The notes under the pieces were generated by a model that made no database searches, was not told where the DNA came from, and saw nothing but the letters and a program-made list of their open reading frames with translations. Positions 55,383 through 64,000 of a stretch of DNA of 64,000 nt are shown in pieces (the stretch's first letter is position 1; every line of letters begins with the position of its first letter). This DNA is from Rapana venosa (taxonomy: Eukaryota > Mollusca > Gastropoda > Neogastropoda > Muricidae). The position numbers and the translations under genes are program-made. Where the stretch lies: contig CM054167.1 of the NCBI GenBank assembly GCA_028751875.1, positions 29,083,442 through 29,147,441 of the forward strand, given 5' to 3'.

Positions 55383-56567
55383 GCACTGAAACTACACTAG
55401 TCCATACCCTAAATACACTTCTACTTGCTTCTGACTCAGGGAAAATATCCCTTCCCACTCTACTCGACTTATCTACAGCCTTTGATACTATTGACCATGC
55501 AATTCTTCTCTCCCGTCTTCAAAAAACATTCGGTGTTACTGGCACAGCCCTCTCCTGGTTCATACCTCACTGACCGATTCCAGACAGTCGCAGTAAACAA
55601 GATACAGTCAATACCTGCCAAACTGGAATGTGGTGTTCCACAGGGATCAGTTCTCGGCCCTGTGCTTTTCACTCTCTATACTGCTCCACTATCACATATA
55701 ATAAACCGTCATCATATCAACTATCACTTTTACGCAGATGACTCTCAGATTCAAAGTAGTGTTACACCTGAAAATCTGCCTTCTCTCTTGACAAATATGG
55801 CCTACTGCTTTCAAGATATCCAAAACTGGATGATACAAAACAAATTACAGTTAAACGCAGATAAAACCGAAGCCATGCTTGTAGGGACCAAACACAAACT
55901 CTCTTTCATTCCAACAACTTCAATAGAACTCGGTAATACATCGGTCCCTCTGTCCACTGCTGTGAAGTATCTAGGAGTTGTTATTGACAACACACTGTCT
56001 ATGCAAAAATTCATCACCCAGACTTGTCAGTCGTGCTACTATCAATTACGGCGTATTAGTGCAATTCGAAAGTACCTGTCCACTGATGCAACATCTAAAC
56101 TTGTTTCGTCTCTCATTCTCTCACGTCTGGACTATTGCAATTCTCTTTTAGCTGGTCTGCCAGCAACATCTATCCACTCCCTTCAATGTATACAAAACTC
56201 TGCAGCTCGCCTAGTCCTCAGAAAGAAAAAATCTGAACACATTACTCCTCTCTTGTGATCTCTCCACTGGTTGCCTGTGCCACAGAGAGTAAACTATAAG
56301 GTCAGTACCGTCTTTTACAAATGTCTCCACCAAACAGCACCCTCCTACCTCTGTGAATGTCTTCACCTGTACACTCCTCGTTCCCTCCACTCTGCTGCAG
56401 ATACCTTGTGCTTACGAATACCTAGATTCAACGAGACCACCTTTGGTCGCCGCTCTTTCTCCATTTCTGACCCATCCATCTGGAACAACCTTCCTTTCTC
56501 TCTTCGACAGAGGCCTACATATGACACATTTAAATCCAGCCTCAAGACATATTTGTTTCAAACCTAA
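55383..56567 (+). pseudogene. CR1 reverse transcriptase with one frameshift and one stop
   Basis: Before about 55564 the RT reads in another frame (LLDLSTAFDTIDHAILLSRL); afterwards 55565-56258 is open: YLTDRFQTVAVNKIQS, VPQGSVLGPVLFTLYTAPLS, YHFYADDSQIQ (YADD at 55731-55742), [40 protein letters not shown] and LVSSLILSRLDYCNSLLAGL. A TGA at 56256-56258 stands where the 12.7-kb copy has CGA, then the C-terminus resumes (LHWLPVPQRVNY, ISDPSIWNNLPFSLRQR, LKTYLFQT, stop). Catalytic residues are intact. It looks fairly young. Confidence 0.9.
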
Positions 56568-56645
56568 CTTTTTCCCTCTTTCATCTCAAAACTGCCCCTG
56601 CCTTCAACAGCCAAAATCCCATTACCCTGCCAAAGCCTACAACCT

Positions 56646-56692
56646 GTGTGTGTGTGTGTGTGTGTGTGTTGTGTGTGTGTGTATGTATGTAT
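56646..56692. repeat. (TG)n microsatellite in CR1 3' UTR
   Basis: TG repeats interrupted once and followed by TATG repeats. It lies inside the CR1 3' UTR, where other copies here carry CA/CG-rich tracts (48480-48560, 63014-63072). Confidence 0.9.
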
Positions 56693-57247
56693 ATATAGGT
56701 ACATACATTGAATTTTGTTTAAGCTTTTGATAGTTAATGGCTGCATGACTCTGTAAGAATATGTTGAATGCAAGTGCTCTGATTTTTCTTTGCAAGATAG
56801 CGCGCTATACAAATTCCATTTATTATTATTATTATTATTCATTATTATTATTATTATTATTATAAAGCGCTATACAAATTCCATTTATTATTATTATTAT
56901 TATTATTATTCACAATATGCTGTTTTAAGTCAGCAGCAAAAGCGTATGAAGCTTGGCAGAACCACTGCCATCATGGGGAGACGAGGAGCACTGAAGGTTG
57001 GGGTTACGTGAAGCATCAGCACAAAATTAATGTGCAGGCCAGCATGGTCAGAGTAAACTGGGTCACAAAGACCAGCAGGGTAAGGTAAAAATGACTCATC
57101 AAGTCAACTGGATTTCGAAAATATGAACCTGGTATGAACAGTTTAAATTGAAATATTTGAAAAACTAAACAATGTTAAAGAAAAACGGGCTGCTCATAAC
57201 AACACTCTAGGCATAATCACAGGGTTACAAACCTTTCCTGACAGGAC

Positions 57248-57418
57248 AAAGGAAAACACCTCACATTCAAACACAGTGATGCTGGGGTACAAAGGTAAGT
57301 CAAAGGAAAACACCTCACATTCAAACACAGTGATGCTGGGGCACAAAGGTAAGTCAAAGGAAAACACCTCACATTCAAACACAGTGCTGCTGCCAGGCAC
57401 AAAAGTGAACAAGTTTAT
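57248..57418. repeat. 54-bp tandem repeat, three copies
   Basis: AGGAAAACACCTCACATTCA, AACACAGTGATGCTGGGG and CACAAAGGTAAGTCAA repeated three times, the last copy diverged. The period is a multiple of three, so the plus frame repeats KENTSHSNTVMLGHKGKS. Each full junction carries AAGGTAAGT, a perfect-looking splice-donor string. The surrounding 56920-58430 has no other recognisable gene. Confidence 0.88.
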
Positions 57419-57593
57419 GAACAAATCTTTAATCTGTCCTCAGCATAACAACAATAATACAGAAATTACTCACATAGGCCGTTTTACAATCGCTATATAA
57501 AAACACAGAGTGTCCTGCAATTCACAGGTGTGTCTGATTTAGAAACACAACCTCTGATTGCATGGGAGGTAATCTAGTTATCTCCCTGTCACA

Positions 57594-57617
57594 CTAGATC
57601 TATGACAATAGATCTAG
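57594..57617. other. 9-bp palindromic hairpin
   Basis: CTAGATCTA, a TGACAA loop and TAGATCTAG pair perfectly. Confidence 0.85.
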
Positions 57618-57655
57618 CACACAAACAATTGCATTAAATGAAAATAACTCAAATC

Positions 57656-57659
<4 letters not shown>

Positions 57660-57740
<81 letters not shown>
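57660..57740. repeat. (CT)n-(CA)n compound microsatellite
   Basis: About 16 CT units followed by about 22 CA units. Its open frames are repeat-derived. Confidence 0.97.
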
Positions 57741-57745
<5 letters not shown>

Positions 57746-58187
57746 CAGATACAGGCATGCACCCAGCTACCGATTGTTTGATAACAGTTATTACCAAGGG
57801 TTAAGATAAGTATTAACTTTTTTTTATCAGGCCCTTGCCCTGAGATCACAACTAATAATTTCAAGCAAACATAAAGTTATTTTGATTTGAGAGAGAGTGT
57901 GTGTGTGCGTGTGTGTATCAGCTGTAAAAATAAAAGTGAAACATAATTAAATTGTCAATCTAAATCTAGCATCAACAAAATCAAATCAGTGATGAAACTG
58001 ATATCAATATACCCCCCCCCAAAAAAACCCAAAAAAAACCCCGAAAAAACAACCCCCAAACCCACCCCAACAACAACAACCAGGCAACCAACAACAGAAC
58101 AACAAAAAGGGTAGGCCTATGTTGTAAAAATAAACTTTTAAAACATTATATCAAATAAGAGCTCTGTGGTGTGGCCCGTGTGTATGC

Positions 58188-58192
<5 letters not shown>

Positions 58193-58258
<66 letters not shown>

Positions 58259-58380
58259 TTAACAGCCTATGAAACGAACTGCTAAGGAGAACTGAGGGAG
58301 AAAACAACTTAACTTGTAGTATGATGTTAGACTACAGGGGTGAAACATCAAGAACATTTTTCAAAATCTAAAATTGTGTG

Positions 58381-58436
<56 letters not shown>
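58193..58436. repeat. Two (TG)n microsatellites
   Basis: TG tracts at 58193-58256 and 58378-58434, separated by about 120 bp of unique sequence. The second abuts the 3' end of the LINE that starts at 58437. Confidence 0.96.
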
Positions 58437-58437
<1 letters not shown>

Positions 58438-58721
58438 GTCAAAATTATCTTTATTGAGGGTAAAAGATTAAGTTTACACAACTTTTTTCATTCTGCCCTC
58501 ACATAAAAAAAAAATCAAGAAAATTGACATATAAAAGCATTCTAAAGGCAATGTTAATACATGTTAAAAACAAAAATATATGAGGATTTAAAAAAATCTA
58601 GACTAATAAAACAATGATAAAACAAAACAAGACAGTATAACATAAGCTCAAGTCATACAGCCAAATGAAAAGAAAAAAATAACAAGACTCACAAAACATG
58701 ATAAAACGAAACCAAGACAGT

Positions 58722-58797
58722 ATAAGCGCTTCGATTTGTTTGTTTTACAAGATTCAGCGCTATATAAATTCCATATATTATTATTATTATTATTATT
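58722..58797 (+). mobile_element. CR1 3' tail only, in LINE 3' UTR
   Basis: AGCGCTTCGATTTGTTTGTT, then TTCAGCGCTATATAAATTCC and (ATT)n: a 76-bp copy of the CR1 end. It sits inside the second copy of a local ~95-bp duplication (GACAGTATAACATAAGCTCA at 58631 and, split by the insert, at 58716/58798). Confidence 0.82.
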
Positions 58798-59215
58798 AAC
58801 ATAAGCTCAAGTCATACAGACAACTGAAGAAAATACAAAATAAAAGGTAGAAATAACAACAAAGCAGCCAGATGTAAGGTAACCTCGAGTATAAAGTGGA
58901 CTTACAATTTGTCCATCAGATATTTCTTCAAGAGTTTCTTAAACGTTTGTTTCGAAGAAGCTGATTTTAAACAGAGGGGTAGATTATTCCCCACTGTTCT
59001 TCCTGAATTGGCAAGGCTTGACTTGTAGAGATTATTATAGGCCTGGGCAAAAACAATCTATGAGTAGGCTTGTTTTTATTAACGGCAAAATTTTTTCACA
59101 ATTTTCTTTGGGGCTTTCCCCTTTAATATATTGTTGAAATGCAGACTGTCTTTGAATGGAAGAATTTCTAATTCTTTGTAATTGTTGGTGGTCAATGTAT
59201 TAGGATTCAATCAGA

Positions 59216-60480
59216 TTAGTTTGATAGCTCTTTATGTAGGCGGCTCAAATGCTTTAGGTTTGTGTCAATAGCACTATCCCATAAGGTTGAAGCATAATTT
59301 ATAAGAGATAGAATATGTGCGTGAAAGAATAGTTTTTGTGACTGTAGATTTAGAAAATGTTTGATTTTTCTAAGTTGATATAGTCTTACTGAGATTCGTT
59401 TTCCTAAAGTGGCAATGTGTTCTGACCAAGATAAATCATTGTCAATTACTGCACCTAGTACTTTGTGTGAAACTACTTCTTCAATTTTTTTTGTCCTTGG
59501 ATAAATATCGGCGCAAATGGAAAATGCAATTTCTGTCTTTTTTGCCAAGTCGTTATAAACATACATTTTGTTTTGTTTGAATTAAGAGACATATGACTGA
59601 GTTTTGTCCATTCAATAAGTTTATCACATCTGCCTGCATATCACTCACAAAGCTGGTTAGGATCACTGTTGCTACATTGAACTGATGTATCATTAGCAAA
59701 CATTTCACATGAACCATGAATATGCAGAGGTAGGTCATTAATATAAATAAAGAAAAGAAGGGGTCCTAATATTGATCCCTGTGGTATTCCATATTTCACA
59801 GGTAATAAGGTTGATCTACTGGGCCCGATTTCAACAAGCTGTTGACGATTACTGAGAAATGAATCTAAAAATGTTAATGCTTGCTTGGAAATTCTGTAGC
59901 ATTTTAATTTTTTGATGAGGAGACAGTGGCTTATAACGTCAAAAGCTTTAGCAAAGTCTAGAAAAAGGACTCCCGTAATTTTACTATTTCATTAATTAGA
60001 TCATAGGCTTAAAATGAGAATGTAAGTGAAATTGTACAGGTTTTTCTAATGGTTTAGATAGGACTGATAGTATGGATGTTGGTCTATAGTTAGACGGATT
60101 GGTTGGGTGTCCTGATTAGTGTAAAGATATTACTTTAGCTAGTTTAAACTTTAATGGGAAATAATTCTTGCCAATACACAAGTTAAAGATGTATGTTAGA
60201 GTATCATTTATAGCATATGCACTGATTTTTAGTATTTTACTATCTATTTTGTCAAGGTCTCTTGATCCTGACTGTTTTCATTTGAGTAAGCTATTAAGCA
60301 CTTCTGTTATTGTGAATGGGTTATGAAAAATTCAGAAGAAATGCTTATTGATGAACAGTAATGATTTAATTCCGTCAGCTCATTTGTTTTTGTTCTATTA
60401 TTAGGTATTATAGCTTCAGCAATGTTTGCAAAGTGAGAGTTAGGGTTTTATGCCGATATTTCTTTTATGACTTTTGGGTG
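59216..60480 (-). pseudogene. LINE reverse transcriptase, decayed
   Basis: The C-terminal piece 59216-59566 is open: KVLGAVIDNDLSWSEHIATL, RLYQLRKIKHFLNLQSQKLF, HILSLINYASTLWDS and LKHLSRLHKELSN. Upstream, the DNA keeps the codon pattern of RT (a GIPQGSILGP-like segment near 59770-59790 and a LDFAKAFD-like segment near 59945-59970) but stops and frameshifts are frequent. It is the same family as the element at 12440-13870. Confidence 0.7.
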
Positions 60481-60499
60481 TTATGTCTTGAATTATTAG

Positions 60500-61165
60500 T
60501 CAAGGTATTATGGCTTTCCAAATCGTTTTTGGATTCTGGGCTGAAGACAGCAAATCTTGAAAGTATTTTATTTTGGCTTTGTGATTCATTGAATTGACTT
60601 TGTTTGTTTGCTTTTTATATTCATCTTTTTGTTTCGATTTTAATAGATAATCTCTTAGATTCAGGTCCTTTTCAATATATTTTGTTAACCATGGAGATTT
60701 TATTAAATGTTTTATTATTTTCTTAGTATATGGAGCATATCTGTCATAGATAGCTATAAGTATTTCTATCCAATAGTTAATAGCATCATCTTGATTTGTA
60801 ATCGGATAAACATAGTCTATGTTTGAGCAGAGTATATCATTAATGAAGACATTTTTATCAAACTGTCTAAAGGAGCAGTAAGATATCTCTTTGTGTCCTG
60901 ATTTGGGCATCATTAATATTCCACTTTGATCCAGGGGTATCAGATCTATGTTGAAATCTCCCATAAGAAAAATGTCTTTGGGCTCTAGAATAGCAGCATC
61001 TATCATTGAATTAAAATTGGCATACAAGTCAATTGTTTCAACTGGGTTCCTGTACATGAAACCAATTATAATCGATTTACAGTGTCTAAATGTGATTTCT
61101 ACCCATATAGATTCTACATGAAATTGTTCAAGATGTGTTAGTCTTTTCCATGAGAAAGAAGGCAC
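60500..61165 (-). pseudogene. LINE apurinic-type endonuclease, 221 codons open
   Basis: The open frame reads WKRLTHLEQFHVESIWVEIT, SIIIGFMYRNPVETIDLYAN, DIFLMGDFNIDL (GDFN at 60950-60961), ILCSNIDYVYPITNQDDAIN and YAPYTKKIIKHLIKSPWLTK followed by a basic linker. MYRNP and GDFN are the middle endonuclease boxes and are intact. The His box near the end is not clear, perhaps lost in the deletion around 60840. The N-terminal boxes are in another frame (61253-61588). It nicks the target site in intact relatives. Confidence 0.82.
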
Positions 61166-61479
61166 GCAAAATAAAAGTAAAATGGTATATCTGACAGTTA
61201 TTGGATCAAATCTTTTTTTATAGTGTCATAACCTGGCATGTACATATCTGAATCAGAAGTTAAATGTTGAGTCTGTCTGCAATACAGAATATATGAAAGC
61301 TACTTCCTTTATTGTGTATAATGATGATATTTCCTCAGTCTTGTTTCTGGCATTGTTGATATTTAAGTATCCTACACGAAGTCCTTCCTGAGAAGGCCAT
61401 GTATCTAGAGTAGAAGGCATCCTAATTGGACAAATGATATGTATGTAATTTAAAGAATTTAGAGTGTTGTAGACATATG

Positions 61480-62877
61480 AATGTCTCCCCATCACTGTAA
61501 CATGTTTCCCCATCACTGTAACATCTCCCATCACTGTAACATGTCTCCCTCTCCCATCACTGTAACATGTCTCCCTCTCCCCCATCACTGTAACATGTCT
61601 CCCCCATCACTGTAAACATGTCTCCCCATCACTGTAACATCTCCCATCACTGTAACATTCTCCCCATCACTGTAACATGTCTCCCATCACTGTAACATGT
61701 CAACCCATCACGTAACCTTCTCCCCATCACGTAACATCTCCCATCACTGTAACATTCTCCCCAGCACTGTAACATGTCTCCCCAGCACTGTAACATGTCT
61801 CCCCAGCACTGTAACATGTCTCCCCAGCACTGTAACACGTCTCCCATCACTGTAACATGTCTCCCATCACTGTAACCTATCTCCCATCACTGTAACATGT
61901 CTCCCCATCCCTGTAACATGTCTCCCATCACTGTAACATGTCTCCCCATCACTGTAACCTGTCTCCCATCACTGTAACATGTCTCCCCATCACTGTAACC
62001 TGTCTCCCATCACTGTAACATGTCTCCCCATCACTGTAACATGTCTCCCCATCACTGTAACCTGTCTCCCCATCACTGTAACCTGTCTCCCCATCACTGT
62101 AACATGTCTCCCATCACTGTAACATGTCTCCCATCACTGTAACATGTCTCCCCATCACTGTAACATGTCTCCCATCACTGTAACATGTCTCCCCATCACT
62201 GTAACATGTCTCCCCAGCATTGTAACATGTCTCCTCATCACTGTAACATGTCTCACATCACTGTAACATGTCTCTCCATTACTGTAACATGTCTCCCCAT
62301 CATTGTAACATGTCTCCCCATCACTGTAACATCTCCCCATCACTGTAACATGTCTCCCCATCACTGTAACATGTCTCCCCATCACTGTAACATGTCCCCC
62401 ATCACTGTAACATATCTCCCCATCACTGTAACATGTCTCCCCATCACTGTAACATGTCTCCCATCACTGTAACATGTCTCCTCATCACTGTAACATGTCT
62501 CCCCATCACTGTAACATGTCTCCCCATCATTGTAACATGTCTCCCCATCACTGTAACAAGTCTCCCCATCACTGTAACATGTCTCCCCATCACTGTAACC
62601 TGTCTCCCATCCCTGTAACCTGTCTCCCATCCCTGTAACCTGTCTCCCCATCACTGTAACCTGTCTCCCCATCACTGTAACCTGTCTCCCCATCACTGTA
62701 ACAGGTCTCCCCCATCACTGTAACCTGTCTTCCCATCACTGTAACATGTCTCCCCATCGCTGTAACATGTCTCCCTCCTTCACTGTAACCTGTCTTCCCA
62801 TCACTGTAACATGTCTCCCATCACTGTAACCTGTCTTCCCATCACTGTAACATGTCTCCCTCTCCCCATCACTGTAA
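61480..62877. repeat. Satellite C, 21-bp unit, first block
   Basis: Unit CATGTCTCCCCATCACTGTA A, with 20-bp (one C fewer) and 27-bp (extra CCCTCT) variants and CCTGTCTCC alternates, about 67 units. Because 21 is a multiple of three, frames stay open: MSPHHCN repeats on plus and MGRHVTV repeats on minus. No start context, signal or codon bias suggests translation. Confidence 0.97.
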
Positions 62878-63342
62878 TAATAATAATAATAATATATGGA
62901 ATTTATATAGCGCTGAATCTTGTAAAAAACAAACAAATCGAAGCGCTTGCACTCAATCATTTACAGGCATGCAACTCTCCTTAAACATAATGAGCAACAG
63001 ATTTCAAATCCGTGCGCGCGCACTACGCACGCACACGCACGCGCACACGCACACACACACACACACACACACGGAACAACACTTAGAAGGTGAAAGATGC
63101 TGTTGAAAATTAGGGACAGATATGTGGGGGGAAAGTCTCAGGTAGGAAATAAGTGTGTTTTGAGGCTGGATTTGAAGGAATCAAGTGAAGGCTTTTGACG
63201 AAGTGAAAGAGGGAGGTCATTCCAGGTGGATGGACCAGAAACAGAGAAGGAGCGACGGCCAACAGTGGTTTGTTTGAATCTGGTGTTCGAAAGCACAAAG
63301 TATCTGCGGCTGAACGAAGGGAACGGATGGAGTGTACAGGTA
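62878..63342 (-). mobile_element. CR1-like LINE 3' fragment inside satellite C
   Basis: The minus-strand CR1 end: tail at 62878-62950, 3' UTR with CG/CA-rich tract (63014-63072), and C-terminal coding to 63342 (RFKQTTVGRRSFSVSGPSTW, NDLPLSLRQKPS, FKSSLKTHLFPT). CACTGTAA borders both sides (62870-62877, 63343-63350), matching satellite sequence, so it inserted into the array. Confidence 0.9.
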
Positions 63343-64000
63343 CACTGTAACATGTCTCCCCATCACTGTAACCTGTCTCCCCTCACTGTAACATGTCCCC
63401 ATCACTGTAACATGTCTCCCATCACTGTAACATGTCTCCCTCTCCCCATCACTGTAACCTGTCTCCCTCTCCCCATCACTGTAACCTGTCTCCCCATCAC
63501 TGTAACATGTCTCCCTCTCCCCATCACTGTAACCTGTCTCCCTCTCCCCATCACTGTAACCTGTCTTCCTCTCCCCATCACTGTAACATGTCTCCCCATC
63601 ACTGTAACATGTCTCCCATCACTCTAACATCTCCCATCACTGTAACATGTCTCCCCATCACTGTAACATGTCTCCCCATCACTGTAACCTGTCTTCCCAT
63701 CACTGTAACATGTCTCCCCATCACTGTAACCTGTCTTCCCATCACTGTAACATGTCTCCCCATCACTGTAACCTGTCTTCCCATCACTGTAACATGTCTC
63801 CCCATCACTGTAACCTGTCTTCCCATCACTGTAACATGTCTCCCATCACTGTAACATGTCTCCCCAACACTGTAGCACGTCTCCCATCACTGTAACATCT
63901 CCCATCCCTGTAACCTGTCTCCCCATCACTGTAACATATCTCCCCATCACTGTAACATGTCTCCCCATCACTGTAACATGTCTCCCATCACTCTAACATC
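63343..64000. repeat. Satellite C, second block, runs off window
   Basis: About 30 more units. From 63660 to 63840 the units alternate regularly between CATGTCTCCCC and CCTGTCTTCCC types, giving a ~42-bp higher-order dimer. The array continues past the window end. Confidence 0.97.

Larger units (their letters stand above)
55383..56915 (+). mobile_element. CR1-like LINE, best-preserved copy, with doubled 3' tail
   Basis: RT from the STAFDTIDH region to the natural protein end at 56567, a 3' UTR with a TG microsatellite (56646-56690), then the terminal GCGCTATACAAATTCCATTT with (ATT)n. That terminal block is present twice (about 56799-56848 and 56866-56915). 5'-truncated; endonuclease absent. 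Confidence 0.88.
58437..61478 (-). mobile_element. Near full-length Jockey/CR1-superfamily LINE
   Basis: From 61478 down: the endonuclease N-terminus (LRVGYLNINNARNKTEEISS near 61390-61330), endonuclease core (61165-60800), linker, RT (60480-59600, decayed), thumb and C-terminus (59566-59100), 3' UTR, and an AATAAAGATAATTTTGACTT end against a TG tract. It is about 3 kb long and also holds a CR1 tail (58722-58797). The 21-bp satellite starts right at its 5' side. Confidence 0.8.

Noticed and set aside
62185..62472. Plus-strand MSPHHCN and minus-strand MGRHVTV repeat proteins
   Set aside because: They follow from a repeat period divisible by three; both strands are equally open and no gene context exists.
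61480..64000. CRISPR-like regular array
   Set aside because: The 21-bp units are directly contiguous with no unique spacers, and everything else is eukaryotic transposon sequence; it is a satellite.

Overview
The window looks like nuclear DNA of an animal, most likely a marine gastropod or other mollusc. I infer this from the mix of CR1-, RTE-, Rex1- and Jockey-like non-LTR retrotransposons, tRNA-derived SINEs with a long conserved body, long CA/TG and GA microsatellites, and the absence of bacterial-style gene packing. I found no intact host protein-coding gene and no credible host exon, tRNA or rRNA gene. Nearly everything recognisable is a mobile element or a tandem repeat, usually broken, and often nested inside another element.

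Layout. 1-3.2 kb: 5' part of an RTE-like element (- strand) and a 62-70 bp minisatellite split by a CR1 fragment. 3.2-5.8 kb: a solo-LTR-like repeat, then two tandem repeats. 5.8-9.5 kb: a decayed RTE-like element splitting a 44-bp minisatellite. 9.5-11.4 kb: a CR1 3' end and another RTE 5' half running into a 500-N gap (11437-11936). 12-16.3 kb: an RTE 3' end, a Jockey/CR1-like 3' half with a CR1 nested in it, a composite tRNA/5S SINE and an RTE RT fragment. 18.4-22 kb: a large - strand LINE and two SINEs in tail-to-tail inverted orientation. 22.9-25 kb: an ORF1-like relic and an RTE C-terminus. 25-28.6 kb: low complexity. 28.7-30.2 kb: a second copy of the 18.4-kb LINE with its RT frame largely open.

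31.9-39.9 kb is the most structured part. A - strand Ty3/gypsy-type relic (LTR, primer-binding-site-like motif, gag, protease-end region) is interrupted by a SINE with a perfect 13-bp target duplication and by a Rex1-like LINE. The LINE is itself interrupted by a 1450-bp piggyBac-type element flanked by TTAA. Removing the piggyBac element restores the LINE reading frame. 40.2-40.4 kb holds three hairpins, and 40.7-42.3 kb a second solo LTR with TG...CA ends and a target duplication. 42.4-55.4 kb carries four RTE-like copies and two CR1 copies. 55.4-56.9 kb is the best CR1 copy. 58.4-61.5 kb is a nearly full-length - strand LINE with a CR1 tail inside. 61.5-64 kb is a 21-bp satellite, split by a CR1 fragment and running off the window end.

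Limits. About 6-11.4, 24.7-26.4 and 50-54.7 kb are rich in inflated homopolymers and frame breaks, which may be poor consensus rather than biology. Element classes come from reading motifs and general family knowledge; no database search was run. Element boundaries are approximate unless a target-site duplication is given.
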